DNA of 45,510 nt from assembly GCA_014804605.1 (NCBI GenBank), contig JAAUZM010000005.1:127619-173128 (forward strand), given 5' to 3'. This stretch comes from Lachnospiraceae bacterium (GTDB taxonomy: Bacteria; Bacillota; Clostridia; Lachnospirales; Lachnospiraceae). The notes beneath the pieces are model-generated. The model did not search any database, was not told the origin of the DNA, and worked only from the letters and a program-made list of their open reading frames with translations. Position numbers and translations under genes: made by a program. Every line of letters starts with the position of its first letter. Within the stretch, counting starts at the first letter, position 1. Of the stretch, positions 1-8,267 are shown in pieces.

Positions 1-58
1 ATTCAATTCTTAAAAGCAAGTAATAATTAGCTGGGGCATTTGAGTACCATTCATAGGC

Positions 59-240
59 CAGCCAATACACCGGCTCGGACGAAAGTGAATATCTTAAGGA
101 GCCCCTTAAAATGCGTCGGCACTTAGCGAGGTCATGAGTTGCAAAGCAACTCACGAGCTTAGTGTCCGTTACGCATTTTACGGAGCGAAAGCGCGGCTCC
201 GTAGATATTCACTTCCGTCCGAGCGGCAACCTTAGCCAAT
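59..240 (+). repeat. Palindromic repeat element, copy R1
   Basis: The core palindrome spans 73-224 (152 bp). Its outer arms GCTCGGACG and CGTCCGAGC pair, followed inward by AAGTGAATATCT/AGATATTCACTT, GGAGCC/GGCTCC and an inner hairpin GAGTTGCaaaGCAACTC. A small GAGCGAAAGCGC side hairpin lies in the right arm. Flanks resembling the other copies (CAGCCAATAC on the left, CCTTAGCCAATG on the right) suggest the unit is about 180 bp. It sits just past the 3' end of typA. No coding gene was seen in 1-247. Further copies are at 2252, 33207 and 40974. Confidence 0.85.
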
Positions 241-247
241 GTGAGTT

Positions 248-2089
248 CTATTTCTTACTCGCCGCCGAAATAGCCGCCCTCTTTCTAAGCGTCGGATCCA
301 AAATCTTCTTACGTATTCTGATCGTCTTCGGAGTCACCTCCAACAGCTCATCCGTATCAATAAACTCCAAAGCCTGCTCCAGACTCAAAACCTTCGGCGG
401 CGTGAGCCGCAACGCCTCGTCCGCGCTGGAGGAACGGGTGTTGGTGAGCTGCTTCTTCTTGCAAACATTCAGCTCGATGTCCTCGCCCCGTCCGTTCTGC
501 CCCACGACCATGCCGGAATATACCTTAGTGCCAGGACCGATGAAGAGCGTGCCACGCTCCTGTGCGTTGAAGAGACCGTAAGTGATCGCTTCGCCTGCCT
601 CGAAAGCGATGAGAGACCCCTGTTTGCGGTACTGGATATCTCCCTTGTAGGGACCGTAGCCGTCGAAAATGCTGTTCATAATGCCGTTGCCCTTGGTGTC
701 CGTCATGAACTCGCCGCGATAGCCGATCAGGCCGCGGGAGGGAATGGAGAACTCCAAGCGGCTGTATCCGCCGGAGGCAAGTCCCATGTTCAGAAGTTCA
801 CCTTTACGCTGACTTAATTTTTCAATGACAGTTCCGGAGAATTCTTCCGGCACATCTATATAACACAGTTCCATAGGTTCCAGTTTCTTGCCGTTTTCAT
901 CTGTCTTGTATAATACTTCCGCCTTGCTGACCGCAAATTCATACCCTTCACGGCGCATGTTTTCGATCAGAACGGATAGATGCAGCTCACCCCGTCCGGA
1001 GACCTTGAAGGCTTCCGTAGTCTCTGTTTCTTCCACCCGGAGGGAAACATCGGTATTTAACTCCTTAAACAGTCTGTCGCGCAGATGGCGGCTGGTCACA
1101 TACTTGCCTTCCTGCCCGGCAAGAGGAGAGTCGTTGACGATAAAATGCATAGCGATGGTTGGCTCGGAAATCTTCTGGAACGGAATCGGCTGCGGATGAT
1201 CGGGAGAACAGAGGGTGTCTCCGATATGGATATCCGAGATGCCGGAGATCGCCACGATGGAACCAATTCCGGCTTCCTCGACGTCTACTTTATTTAAACC
1301 GTCATATTCATATAATTTACTGACTTTGACTTTGCGCATCTTGTCGGGGTCGTGATGATTGACAATGACCACTTCCTGATTAACCTTGACGGAACCGTTG
1401 TCCACTTTGCCTACCCCGATACGTCCCACGTACTCGTTGTAGTCTATGGTACTGATCAGCACCTGTGTGCCGGCATCAGGATCGCCCGTGGGTGCCGGGA
1501 TATGCTTTAGGATCGTGTCGAAAAGGGGAGTCATGTCGCCGCCCTTCACGGTGAGCTGTGTGCTGGCGGTTCCCGCCTTGGCGGAGGCGTAGACGAAGGG
1601 ACAGTCTAACTGTTCGTCGTTGGCATCTAAGTCCATGAAGAGCTCCAGTACTTCATCTACCACCTGAATGGGTCTTGCTTCCGGACGGTCGCATTTATTG
1701 ATACATACGATTACGGATAAGTCCAGCTCCAGCGCTTTCTTCAGAACGAATTTCGTCTGGGGCATGGGACCTTCGAAAGCGTCCACGACGAGGATGACAC
1801 CGTTCACCATTTTGAGCACACGTTCCACCTCGCCGCCGAAGTCAGCATGTCCGGGAGTGTCGATGATGTTGATTTTTACACCCTTATACATAACGGCAGT
1901 GTTCTTGGACAGGATCGTGATACCGCGCTCTTTCTCGATATCATTGGAGTCCATGACACGTTCCGCAACTTCCTGATTTTCCCTGAAAACACCGCTCTGT
2001 TTTAACAGCTCGTCCACCAGCGTCGTCTTGCCGTGGTCAACGTGAGCAATGATCGCTATATTTCTTACATCTTCTCTTGTCTGGTTCAT
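248..2089 (-). CDS. typA: Ribosome-associated translational GTPase TypA/BipA
   Basis: A 613-residue translational GTPase of the TypA/BipA family, which binds the 70S ribosome and acts in subunit assembly and stress or cold adaptation. The G-domain motifs are clear: P-loop AHVDHGKTT near residue 16, switch I with ERGIT near 54, DTPGHADF near 78 and NKCD near 131. They are followed by the beta-barrel and EF-G-like domains and the TypA-specific C-terminal domain ([26 protein letters not shown]). Length is normal for the family. The start ATG at 2089 is preceded by an AAGAAAGG-type ribosome binding site and a good promoter at 2138-2166. The gene is transcribed alone and is flanked by palindromic repeats R1 and R2. 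Identification rests on the whole domain order and is very secure. Confidence 0.97.
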   Translation of the reverse strand: MNQTREDVRNIAIIAHVDHGKTTLVDELLKQSGVFRENQEVAERVMDSNDIEKERGITILSKNTAVMYKGVKINIIDTPGHADFGGEVERVLKMVNGVILVVDAFEGPMPQTKFVLKKALELDLSVIVCINKCDRPEARPIQVVDEVLELFMDLDANDEQLDCPFVYASAKAGTASTQLTVKGGDMTPLFDTILKHIPAPTGDPDAGTQVLISTIDYNEYVGRIGVGKVDNGSVKVNQEVVIVNHHDPDKMRKVKVSKLYEYDGLNKVDVEEAGIGSIVAISGISDIHIGDTLCSPDHPQPIPFQKISEPTIAMHFIVNDSPLAGQEGKYVTSRHLRDRLFKELNTDVSLRVEETETTEAFKVSGRGELHLSVLIENMRREGYEFAVSKAEVLYKTDENGKKLEPMELCYIDVPEEFSGTVIEKLSQRKGELLNMGLASGGYSRLEFSIPSRGLIGYRGEFMTDTKGNGIMNSIFDGYGPYKGDIQYRKQGSLIAFEAGEAITYGLFNAQERGTLFIGPGTKVYSGMVVGQNGRGEDIELNVCKKKQLTNTRSSSADEALRLTPPKVLSLEQALEFIDTDELLEVTPKTIRIRKKILDPTLRKRAAISAASKK

Positions 2090-2137
2090 GATTGATCTTG
2101 CCTTTCTTATTTTTATGAACTTTTACAAAACCTATTA

Positions 2138-2166
2138 ATTATATCACCTCGATTCTGAACTTGCAA
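2138..2166 (-). promoter_or_regulatory. Predicted promoter of typA
   Basis: On the minus strand TTGCAA (2166-2161) and TATAAT (2143-2138) are separated by 17 bp. This is a near-consensus sigma-A promoter, and the start codon of typA lies about 50 bp downstream. Confidence 0.7.
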
Positions 2167-2180
2167 GCACTGCATTATTC

Positions 2181-2217
2181 CGGATTTCGCGACCCCGGAT
2201 TTCGCGATTTCGCGATT
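2181..2217. repeat. Short ATTTCGCGA microrepeat
   Basis: The nonamer ATTTCGCGA, sometimes preceded by CCGG, occurs three times within about 37 bp upstream of the typA promoter. It looks like slippage and no function is visible. Confidence 0.5.
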
Positions 2218-2244
2218 TGCAATTGCTTTTCATACCCACGCCAC

Positions 2245-2405
2245 AGCCTAAGCTCAGAGGGGAGTTAATATCTGAAGGAACCCCTCAAAAAGCGTCGGCA
2301 CTTGACGAGGTACCTCACGAGTCTAGTGTCCGCTACGCTTTTTGCGGAGCGAGAGCGCGGTGACGCAGATATTAACTTCCCTCTGAGCGAACGGGTTGGC
2401 CAATG
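2245..2405 (+). repeat. Palindromic repeat element, copy R2
   Basis: The core spans 2252-2388 (137 bp). The arms GCTCAGAGG...AGTTAATATCT pair with AGATATTAACT...CCTCTGAGC. The copy is shorter than the others because the apical GAGTTGCaaaGCAACTC hairpin is replaced by GAGGTACCTC. The right flank ends GGCCAATGT, like copy R1. It lies in the 534-bp gap between typA and the SSB-like gene. Apart from the typA promoter and this repeat, I see nothing there that I can support as a gene. Confidence 0.85.
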
Positions 2406-2623
2406 TATGAATGGTACCTCTGTTATAGTTGTCTGTGGCGGTATATCTATCCCGGGACATGTTTTTAGTCGCATAAAATCCGTAAACCTTCGGTTTTTCG
2501 ACGATGACCGCACAATTCCGCGACACTTAACAGTTCTATTCGGGTCGATTTTCTTATATATTGATAGTACAATACAAAAAGGAATTTCTATGAGCAATTC
2601 CACAGTGTAGAAGGGAGAAAAAC

Positions 2624-3256
2624 ATGACAGATAAGGTTATTGAAAACAACCAGGTGGCAATTATGGGGGAGATCGTAAGCGATTTTACCTTCAGCCACGA
2701 GATTTTCGGAGAGGGATTCTATATGGTAGATATCAGTGTGGACCGCCTCAGCGACTCCACGGATATCATTCCGGTGATGGTTTCGGAGAGACTCCTTGAC
2801 GTAGGCGAGGACTACAAGGGGATGAAGATTTGTATCACAGGGCAGTTCCGCTCCTACAACAGACATGAAGAGAGAAAGAACAGGCTTGTTTTGTCTGTGT
2901 TTGCAAGAGAAATTGAGTTCGTGGAGGATATCGGGGAGAGCGCCAAGACGAATCAGATCTTTCTGGACGGCTATATCTGTAAGGCACCGATCTACAGGAA
3001 GACGCCGCTTGGACGAGAGATCGCCGATCTGCTGCTGGCGGTAAACAGACCTTACGGTAAATCCGATTACATACCCTGTATCTGCTGGGGGAGGAATGCA
3101 AGATTTGCGAGCAGCTTCGAGGTGGGAAGCCGCTGTGCGATCTGGGGCAGGATTCAGAGCAGAGAATATATGAAGAAATTATCCGAGGACCAGCTGGAGA
3201 GAAGAGTCGCTTATGAAGTGTCTGTGAGCAAGCTGGAAATGGTGGAGGAAGAATAA
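2624..3256 (+). CDS. SSB-like protein with two OB folds
   Basis: A 210-residue protein that reads as two consecutive single-stranded-DNA-binding OB-fold halves. The first, about residues 8-100, contains MGEIVSDFTFSHE, FYMVDISVDRLSDSTDIIPV and KGMKICITGQFRSYN. The second, about 108-205, contains IFLDGYICKAPIYRKTPLGREIADLLLAVNR and YIPCICWGRNA, the latter typical of the SSB core strand. It ends with an acidic MVEEE tail rather than the DDDIPF-type tip of housekeeping SSB. It probably binds single-stranded DNA or a replication partner, but it is not the canonical SSB. The start ATG is preceded by GAAGGGAG. The arrangement of domains is seen. The role is inferred. Confidence 0.75.
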   Translation: MTDKVIENNQVAIMGEIVSDFTFSHEIFGEGFYMVDISVDRLSDSTDIIPVMVSERLLDVGEDYKGMKICITGQFRSYNRHEERKNRLVLSVFAREIEFVEDIGESAKTNQIFLDGYICKAPIYRKTPLGREIADLLLAVNRPYGKSDYIPCICWGRNARFASSFEVGSRCAIWGRIQSREYMKKLSEDQLERRVAYEVSVSKLEMVEEE

Positions 3257-3286
3257 AACGGAATAAACCTGATATGGAACAAACAG

Positions 3287-3315
3287 TTGCACGAAAATCC
3301 CGATTGTGCTATGAT
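3287..3315 (+). promoter_or_regulatory. Predicted promoter of the CobO-like gene
   Basis: TTGCAC (3287-3292) and TATGAT (3310-3315) are 17 bp apart. The predicted transcript would carry the small hairpin repeat at 3344-3376 in its leader. Confidence 0.6.
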
Positions 3316-3332
3316 AGGCAAACATAGTATAG

Positions 3333-3384
3333 TAAAATCATACGTAACTGTGAAGAACAGGGGTCTTAACAGTTAAAATCATAC
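3333..3384. repeat. Solo hairpin repeat flanked by an 11-bp direct repeat
   Basis: TAACTGT (3345-3351) and ACAGTTA (3370-3376) form an inverted repeat. The unit sits between two copies of TAAAATCATAC (3333-3343 and 3374-3384), which looks like a target-site duplication. The unit resembles the right end of the larger element at 8032-8187 (shared TAACTGTGAAGAACA and AACAGTTA). It lies in the leader of the CobO-like gene. Confidence 0.65.
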
Positions 3385-3417
3385 AGGAAATGTGCGGGAA
3401 ATAGTGAGGGATACAAT

Positions 3418-3918
3418 ATGAGAAACGGCATGATTCAGATCTATAGCGGAGACGGGCATGGTAAATCTCCGGCAGCACTCGGCAGAGCGGTGCAGTCTGC
3501 ATGCAATGGCGAATATATAGTCATCATCCAGTTTTTGAAGGGAAGAGGATTGGCAGAGTCAGAGTTTGTGAAGCGGCTGGAGCCGGAGATCAAGATATTC
3601 CGTTTTGAAAAATCTAACGAGGATTTTATGGATCTTACGGAGGAGCATAAAGCGGAAGAGTGCCAGAACATCCGTAACGGACTCAATTTCGCCAAGAAAG
3701 TGATGAACACGGGAGAGTGTTCGCTGCTGATTCTGGATGAAGTGCTGGGCCTGATCGACAACGGGATCATCACGGTAGAGGAGCTGCAGACGCTTCTGGC
3801 ATCGAAACCGGACGAGATGGACATCATCATGACAGGGATTACGCTGAATGATGAGGTCTGTATGCTGGCGGACGAGGTGACTAAGGTTGAGACCATGCGC
3901 TTTAAGAAATGGGATTAA
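3418..3918 (+). CDS. CobO/BtuR-like ATP:corrinoid adenosyltransferase family protein
   Basis: A 166-residue P-loop protein of the CobO/BtuR (CobA) family, whose members transfer the adenosyl group of ATP to cob(I)alamin. The P-loop is GDGHGKSPAALG at residues 11-22, where the family usually has G(N/K)GKGKTTAALG. The Mg-coordinating Thr is therefore Ser, followed by Pro. IIQFLKGRG (38-46) and the Walker-B-like LLILDEVLGLID (about 101-112) match the family, but the usual C-terminal KHP-type motif is replaced by MRFKKWD. No other cobalamin genes lie nearby. It is transcribed from its own promoter. Family membership is well supported; enzyme activity is uncertain because of the P-loop changes. 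Confidence 0.8.
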   Translation: MRNGMIQIYSGDGHGKSPAALGRAVQSACNGEYIVIIQFLKGRGLAESEFVKRLEPEIKIFRFEKSNEDFMDLTEEHKAEECQNIRNGLNFAKKVMNTGECSLLILDEVLGLIDNGIITVEELQTLLASKPDEMDIIMTGITLNDEVCMLADEVTKVETMRFKKWD

Positions 3919-3942
3919 ACGGGTTCTTCATCGAAGAATCTG

Positions 3943-3971
3943 TTGACATCCCTATGGCATGGTGCTATGAT
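3943..3971 (+). promoter_or_regulatory. Promoter of the riboswitch-dapA transcript
   Basis: TTGACA (3943-3948) and TATGAT (3966-3971) have the ideal 17-bp spacer. Transcription would start about 20 nt before the P1 stem of the lysine riboswitch. Confidence 0.8.
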
Positions 3972-3994
3972 AATTTCAACAATAAAAATGGAGA

Positions 3995-4160
3995 TTGATA
4001 GAGGTTGCGTTTTTCATCAGTAGGAGTTTGGATGTTGCAGACACAGGTGAAGAGTTTCGAAAGGGGAAGACGCCGAAAGTGAGAGTTATCTGCGGATTCT
4101 CATCTTGGGCATACAGTTAAGAGCTGTATGACTGTCATCGAATCGATGGGGCGCTATCAG
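3995..4160 (+). ncRNA. Lysine riboswitch (L box)
   Basis: The P1 stem is formed by GATAGAGGTTGCG (3997-4009) with GCGCTATC (4151-4158). Between them lie typical L-box landmarks: CAGTAG, GGGGAAGACGCCGAAAGTG, CTTGGGCATAC and the GACTGTCATCGAATCGATGGGG arm. This aptamer binds lysine and in Firmicutes lies upstream of lysine synthesis or transport genes, which fits dapA directly downstream. A terminator follows, so control by premature termination at high lysine is expected. The 358-bp gap before dapA is filled by promoter, aptamer and terminator. Confidence 0.9.
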
Positions 4161-4173
4161 GTAAGTTAGAGTT

Positions 4174-4206
4174 AAAGCTGGCCCTGTGCGGTCAGTTTTC
4201 TTTTTG
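4174..4206 (+). terminator. Expression-platform terminator of the lysine riboswitch
   Basis: CTGGCC (4179-4184) pairs with GGTCAG (4190-4195), with one G-U pair and flanking A/U pairs, and is followed by TTTTCTTTTT. It lies after the aptamer and before dapA, as expected for an intrinsic terminator controlled by lysine. Confidence 0.75.
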
Positions 4207-4276
4207 CGTAAGCGGGAAGTGTACGGACGCACAGCGCCGATCAGCCGGACAAAGCGACCAGAAAGGCAGGGTATGT

Positions 4277-5161
4277 ATGGCAATTTTTAAAGGAGCCGGA
4301 GTGGCGATCGTCACGCCGTTTCATGAAGATGGAAGCATTCATTATGAGAAATTTGAGGAACTGGTGGAGGAACAGATCGCGGGCGGCTCAGATGCAATCA
4401 TCGTGTGCGGCACGACAGGAGAGGCTTCCACACTGACGCATGAGGAGCATCTGGATCTGATCAGGTTCTGTGCCGAGAAGGTGAATGGCAGAGTGCCGGT
4501 TATCGCGGGTACAGGTTCTAACTGTACGAAGACGGCAGTATATCTGTCTACGGAGGCCGAGAAATACGGAGTGGACGGATTGCTTGTCGTGACACCTTAC
4601 TACAATAAAGCTACCCAGAAGGGATTATACGAGCATTTTAAAACCATTGCGGATTCCGTGAAACTACCCATTATTCTGTATAATGTACCAAGCAGGACGG
4701 GATGCAATATTCTCCCCCAGACAGTAGTGAAGTTATGCACGGAGGTCAGCAATATCGTGGCGATTAAAGAGGCCAGCGGAAATATTTCTCAGGTGGTGAA
4801 GCTGATGGCTTTAGCGGGCGGTAAGCTTGATCTGTATTCCGGCAATGACGATCAGGTAGTACCTCTGTTGTCACTGGGCGGCAAGGGCGTGATTTCTGTT
4901 GTGTCCAACGTAGCGCCGAGGCAGATGCATGACCTCTGTCAGAAATTTTTCGACGGTGATATAGAGGGCAGTATGAAGGAGCAGCTTCGTGTCATTGAAT
5001 TGTTTGACGCGTTGTTTTGTGAGGTGAACCCGATTCCGGTGAAAACGGCGATGAATCTGATGGGCAAGAATGTGGGACCGCTGCATATGCCGCTGTCCGA
5101 GATGGAGCCCGGGAATGTGGAGACGCTTAAAACCGCACTTGTCAATTACGGCATTTTATAG
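4277..5161 (+). CDS. dapA: 4-hydroxy-tetrahydrodipicolinate synthase
   Basis: A 294-residue class I aldolase-fold enzyme that condenses pyruvate with aspartate semialdehyde, the first committed step of diaminopimelate/lysine synthesis. The family motifs are present: GTTGEASTL (pyruvate and Thr relay, about residues 45-53), YNVPSRTG with the catalytic Tyr near 135, and VAIKEASGN with the Schiff-base Lys near 163. Length is standard. The start follows GGCAGGGT. The gene is downstream of a lysine riboswitch and 72 bp upstream of dapB, with which it probably forms an operon. Identification is secure. Confidence 0.97.
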   Translation: MAIFKGAGVAIVTPFHEDGSIHYEKFEELVEEQIAGGSDAIIVCGTTGEASTLTHEEHLDLIRFCAEKVNGRVPVIAGTGSNCTKTAVYLSTEAEKYGVDGLLVVTPYYNKATQKGLYEHFKTIADSVKLPIILYNVPSRTGCNILPQTVVKLCTEVSNIVAIKEASGNISQVVKLMALAGGKLDLYSGNDDQVVPLLSLGGKGVISVVSNVAPRQMHDLCQKFFDGDIEGSMKEQLRVIELFDALFCEVNPIPVKTAMNLMGKNVGPLHMPLSEMEPGNVETLKTALVNYGIL

Positions 5162-5233
5162 AAACAGTTTACAGTGTCTGTCATTATCTGTGGCAGACAC
5201 TTACCAATTAGAGCAGAGGGAGGAGTACACAAC

Positions 5234-5992
5234 ATGACCAGAGTAATTATGCATGGCTGCAACGGCAAGATGGGACAGACCATATCGGGATTGATTGCGG
5301 CGGATGAAGAGATAGAGATCGTGGCGGGAGTAGATGCTTACGATGAGGGCAAGAATTCGTACCCCGTTTTTTCCTTGATTGCGGATTGTGACGTGGCAGC
5401 GGACGCGGTCATTGATTTCAGTGCGGCAGCAGCAGTGGACGGACTGCTTAATTATTGTGTGGAGAAGCAGGTGCCCTGCGTGCTCTGTACCACGGGGCTG
5501 TCGGAAGCGCAGCTTGCTAAGGTGCAGGAGGCATCGAAGAAGGTGGCAGTCTTAAAATCAGCGAATATGTCTCTGGGGATCAACATGCTTCTCAAGCTGC
5601 TGAAGGAGGCGGCAGGGATTCTTGCACCAGCGGGATTCGATATTGAGATTGTGGAGAAGCATCACAACCAGAAAGTGGACGCGCCCAGCGGAACCGCGCT
5701 TGCGCTTGCGGATTCCATTAATGAGGAGCTAAGTAATGCTTATAATTATGTATATGACAGAAGTCAGACGAGAGAGAAGCGGGCACAGAAAGAGATCGGA
5801 ATCAGCGCGGTCAGAGGCGGTACCATCGTAGGAGATCATGATGTGATCTTTGCGGGTGCGGACGAGGTCGTGACCTTCTCTCACAGAGCATATTCCAAGG
5901 CGGTATTCGGCAAGGGTGCGATTCAGGCTGCCAAGTTTATTGCGGGCAAGCCGGCAGGAATGTATGATATGAGTGATGTAATTAATGAATAA
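5234..5992 (+). CDS. dapB: 4-hydroxy-tetrahydrodipicolinate reductase
   Basis: A 252-residue NAD(P)H-dependent reductase for the second step of the diaminopimelate pathway. The N-terminal Rossmann motif is GCNGKMGQ (about residues 8-15), VIDFSAAAA lies near 72-80, and the catalytic/substrate loop EKHHNQKVDAPSGTA lies near 139-153. I chose the ATG at 5234 because AGGGAGGAG lies 8 bp upstream and the Rossmann strand then starts at residue 2. A longer reading frame opens at 5174 but has no good ribosome binding site. It follows dapA in the same direction, so both should respond to the lysine riboswitch. Confidence 0.96.
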   Translation: MTRVIMHGCNGKMGQTISGLIAADEEIEIVAGVDAYDEGKNSYPVFSLIADCDVAADAVIDFSAAAAVDGLLNYCVEKQVPCVLCTTGLSEAQLAKVQEASKKVAVLKSANMSLGINMLLKLLKEAAGILAPAGFDIEIVEKHHNQKVDAPSGTALALADSINEELSNAYNYVYDRSQTREKRAQKEIGISAVRGGTIVGDHDVIFAGADEVVTFSHRAYSKAVFGKGAIQAAKFIAGKPAGMYDMSDVINE

Positions 5993-6073
5993 AAACGGGA
6001 AATACAGTATGGAAGCCACAACTCTGCCATAATGGGATAGTTGCGGTGGAAAGGCAGTAATACGGAGGCATTT

Positions 6074-8032
6074 ATGGACGATTTAGAGCTACGATATTTG
6101 AAAAGTTTATCCAAACAGTATCCGACGATCGCGGCAGCATCGACAGAGATTATTAATCTGCAGGCAATCTTAAATCTTCCCAAAGGCACAGAGCATTTCA
6201 TGACGGATATTCACGGTGAATATGAGCAGTTCAATCATATTCTGAAGAACGGATCGGGTTCCATCAGACGCACCATAGATGAGGAGTTCGGTAATACGCT
6301 GAGCATCAAGGACAAGAAGAGTCTGGCAACACTGATCTACTACCCGAGAGAGAAGCTTGATCTGGTGCTGCGGGAGGAAGACGAAAGCACGATTGAAGAT
6401 TGGTATAAGATCACCCTGCACAGGCTTGTGCAGATTACGAAGAGGGTTTCTTCCAAGTATACCCGCTCCAAGGTGCGTAAGGCTCTTCCGCAGGATTTCT
6501 CCTATATCATAGAAGAACTGATTACGGAGAAAGCAGAGATACAGGATAAAGAAGCTTATTATAATGAGATCATTCACACGATCATACGTATCGGGCGGGC
6601 ACAGGAGTTCATCATTGCCCTAAGTTATCTGATCCAGCGTCTGGTCATCGACCATCTTCACATCGTGGGAGATATCTATGACAGAGGACCGGGACCGCAT
6701 ATTATTCTCGATACACTGTGTGCCTATCATTCCGTGGATGTACAGTGGGGCAATCATGATATTGTGTGGATGGGAGCTGCCAGCGGACATCTGGCGTGTA
6801 TCGCCAATGTAATCAGAATGGCTGCCAGATACGGCAATCTGGATACGCTGGAGGAAGGATACGGCATCAATCTGATCCCTCTTGCAACCTTTGCACTGGA
6901 CGCATACAAAGAGACGGACTGCAGCGCTTTTGCCATCAAATATAATACCGACTACGACACGAAGGATCTGAGTCTGGACATGAAGATGCATAAGGCGATT
7001 GCCATCATCCAGTTTAAACTGGAGGGGCAGTTGATCATGCGCAGACCTGAGTTCGGCATGCAGGACAGACTGCTGCTTGACAAGATCGATTATGAGAATA
7101 AGACTCTGGTGCTCGACGGGGTCTCTTACGCCATGAAAGATGTGGATTTCCCCACGGTCAACAGGGAGCGGCCGTATGAGCTGACATCGGAGGAAGAACA
7201 GGTCATGGAGCGTCTCAGACAGGGGTTTGTCAAATGTGAGAAGCTGCAGAAGCATGTAAGATTCCTTTTTTCCAAAGGCGGATTGTACAAGGTGTACAAT
7301 TCCAATCTGCTCTATCACGGGTGTGTGCCCATGGATGAAAGAGGAGATTTTAGAAAGGTCACTGTGTACGGAGAGGAGTACAGCGGCAAGGCACTCTATG
7401 ATGTGTTGGAGCATTATGCCAGAAAGGGATACTATGCCGATAACAATCTGAAAGAAAAACTGAAAGGGCAGGACATTATCTGGTATATATGGGCGGGACC
7501 TAATTCGCCGGTGTTCGGTAAGGATAAGATGGCGACTTTTGAACGGTATTTTCTGGAAGATAAGGAGATGCACAAGGAGACAAAGAACAGCTACTACAGA
7601 CTGCTTGATAACGAAATAGTGATCGACCGGATCTTCTGGGAATTCGGATTAGATGAAAAAGTTTCCCACATTGTCAACGGGCATGTGCCGGTGGAGCGTA
7701 AGAAAGGAGAGTCCCCGATTAAGTGCGGCGGCAAACTGCTTATCATAGACGGCGGTTTCTCCAAAGCGTATCAGGATAAGACGGGAATCGCAGGATATAC
7801 GCTGGTAGTCAATTCCCACGGCATGCGGCTGGTTGCCCATGAACCCTTCGAGTCTACGGAGGCGGCGATCCTGCACGAGTCGGATATCTTCTCGGATTCC
7901 GTGATCTTAGAGACCAGCAGTATGCGGCAGAAGATTGCGGATACCGATATCGGCGCGGAACTGCGGGAGAGCATACACCAGTTGGAGGAGCTTCTGCAGG
8001 CATACAGAGATGGTATTATTATAGAAAAATAG
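6074..8032 (+). CDS. fbp: Class III fructose-1,6-bisphosphatase
   Basis: A 652-residue Firmicutes-type (class III) fructose-1,6-bisphosphatase, a gluconeogenic enzyme unrelated to class I enzymes and built on a metallophosphoesterase core. Metal-binding motifs are visible: TDIHGEYEQF near residue 48, GDIYDRGPGPH near 198, WGNHDIVWMG near 219 and, late in the chain, NGHVPVERKKGESP near 535, followed by LLIIDGGFSKAYQ. The start at 6074 has GGAGG 5-9 bp upstream. A TTG at 6041 would add 11 residues without support. The stop codon abuts the hairpin element at 8032. It probably has its own transcription unit, ending at the 8205-8242 terminator. Confidence 0.96.
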   Translation: MDDLELRYLKSLSKQYPTIAAASTEIINLQAILNLPKGTEHFMTDIHGEYEQFNHILKNGSGSIRRTIDEEFGNTLSIKDKKSLATLIYYPREKLDLVLREEDESTIEDWYKITLHRLVQITKRVSSKYTRSKVRKALPQDFSYIIEELITEKAEIQDKEAYYNEIIHTIIRIGRAQEFIIALSYLIQRLVIDHLHIVGDIYDRGPGPHIILDTLCAYHSVDVQWGNHDIVWMGAASGHLACIANVIRMAARYGNLDTLEEGYGINLIPLATFALDAYKETDCSAFAIKYNTDYDTKDLSLDMKMHKAIAIIQFKLEGQLIMRRPEFGMQDRLLLDKIDYENKTLVLDGVSYAMKDVDFPTVNRERPYELTSEEEQVMERLRQGFVKCEKLQKHVRFLFSKGGLYKVYNSNLLYHGCVPMDERGDFRKVTVYGEEYSGKALYDVLEHYARKGYYADNNLKEKLKGQDIIWYIWAGPNSPVFGKDKMATFERYFLEDKEMHKETKNSYYRLLDNEIVIDRIFWEFGLDEKVSHIVNGHVPVERKKGESPIKCGGKLLIIDGGFSKAYQDKTGIAGYTLVVNSHGMRLVAHEPFESTEAAILHESDIFSDSVILETSSMRQKIADTDIGAELRESIHQLEELLQAYRDGIIIEK

Positions 8033-8187
8033 TAACTGTTCAGAAGGCGCTTCCGCGAGGTGTTTTTTGTGAGTGAAGCGTAAGCGGAAGTCACAGAAAA
8101 CCCGAGACAGACATGAGCGAAATTATGCAGAATGCATAATTTCTGTGCATCTTCGTAACTGTGAAGAACATGGTTCTGAACAGTTAC
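8032..8187. repeat. 156-bp multi-hairpin repeat with perfect 14-bp terminal inverted repeats
   Basis: The ends GTAACTGTTCAGAA and TTCTGAACAGTTAC are exact inverted repeats. Inside are CTTCCGC/GCGGAAG and AAATTATGCA/TGCATAATTT hairpins, and the right end alone can fold as CGTAACTGT...ACAGTTACG. It begins at the last base of the fbp stop codon. There is no reading frame of note. It resembles a non-autonomous MITE-like element related to the solo hairpin at 3344-3376. Confidence 0.7.
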
Positions 8188-8204
8188 GAAAAATAAAAAA
8201 GAGA

Positions 8205-8242
8205 AAATCCGTCCCATATACTGCAAGGGACGGATTTCTTTT
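8205..8242. terminator. Bidirectional terminator between fbp and the lipoprotein gene
   Basis: AAATCCGTCCC (8205-8215) pairs with GGGACGGATTT (8227-8237). T-runs follow on both strands, so it can end fbp (plus) and the lipoprotein gene (minus). Confidence 0.85.
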
Positions 8243-8267
8243 AGAGCCGAGTTCGCGAAGCGAATCT

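Noticed and set aside
73-224. Palindromic elements considered as rho-independent terminators of neighbouring genes
   Set aside because: They are far too long and branched, lack a T-run at the 3' end, and lie at both upstream and downstream sides of genes, though a termination side-effect is possible.
162-581. Plus-strand reading frame inside typA and the R1 repeat
   Set aside because: It is antisense to typA and its first part comes from repeat R1; no ribosome binding site or homology.
2323-2526. Short minus-strand frame (GTG start) between R2 and the SSB-like gene, readable as 67 residues
   Set aside because: The composition of the part before R2 looks mildly protein-like, but it has no ribosome binding site and runs into the repeat. 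Not supported as a gene.
6620-7573. 317-residue minus-strand frame antisense to fbp
   Set aside because: Same reason: a shadow of a well-identified gene with no ribosome binding site or domain.
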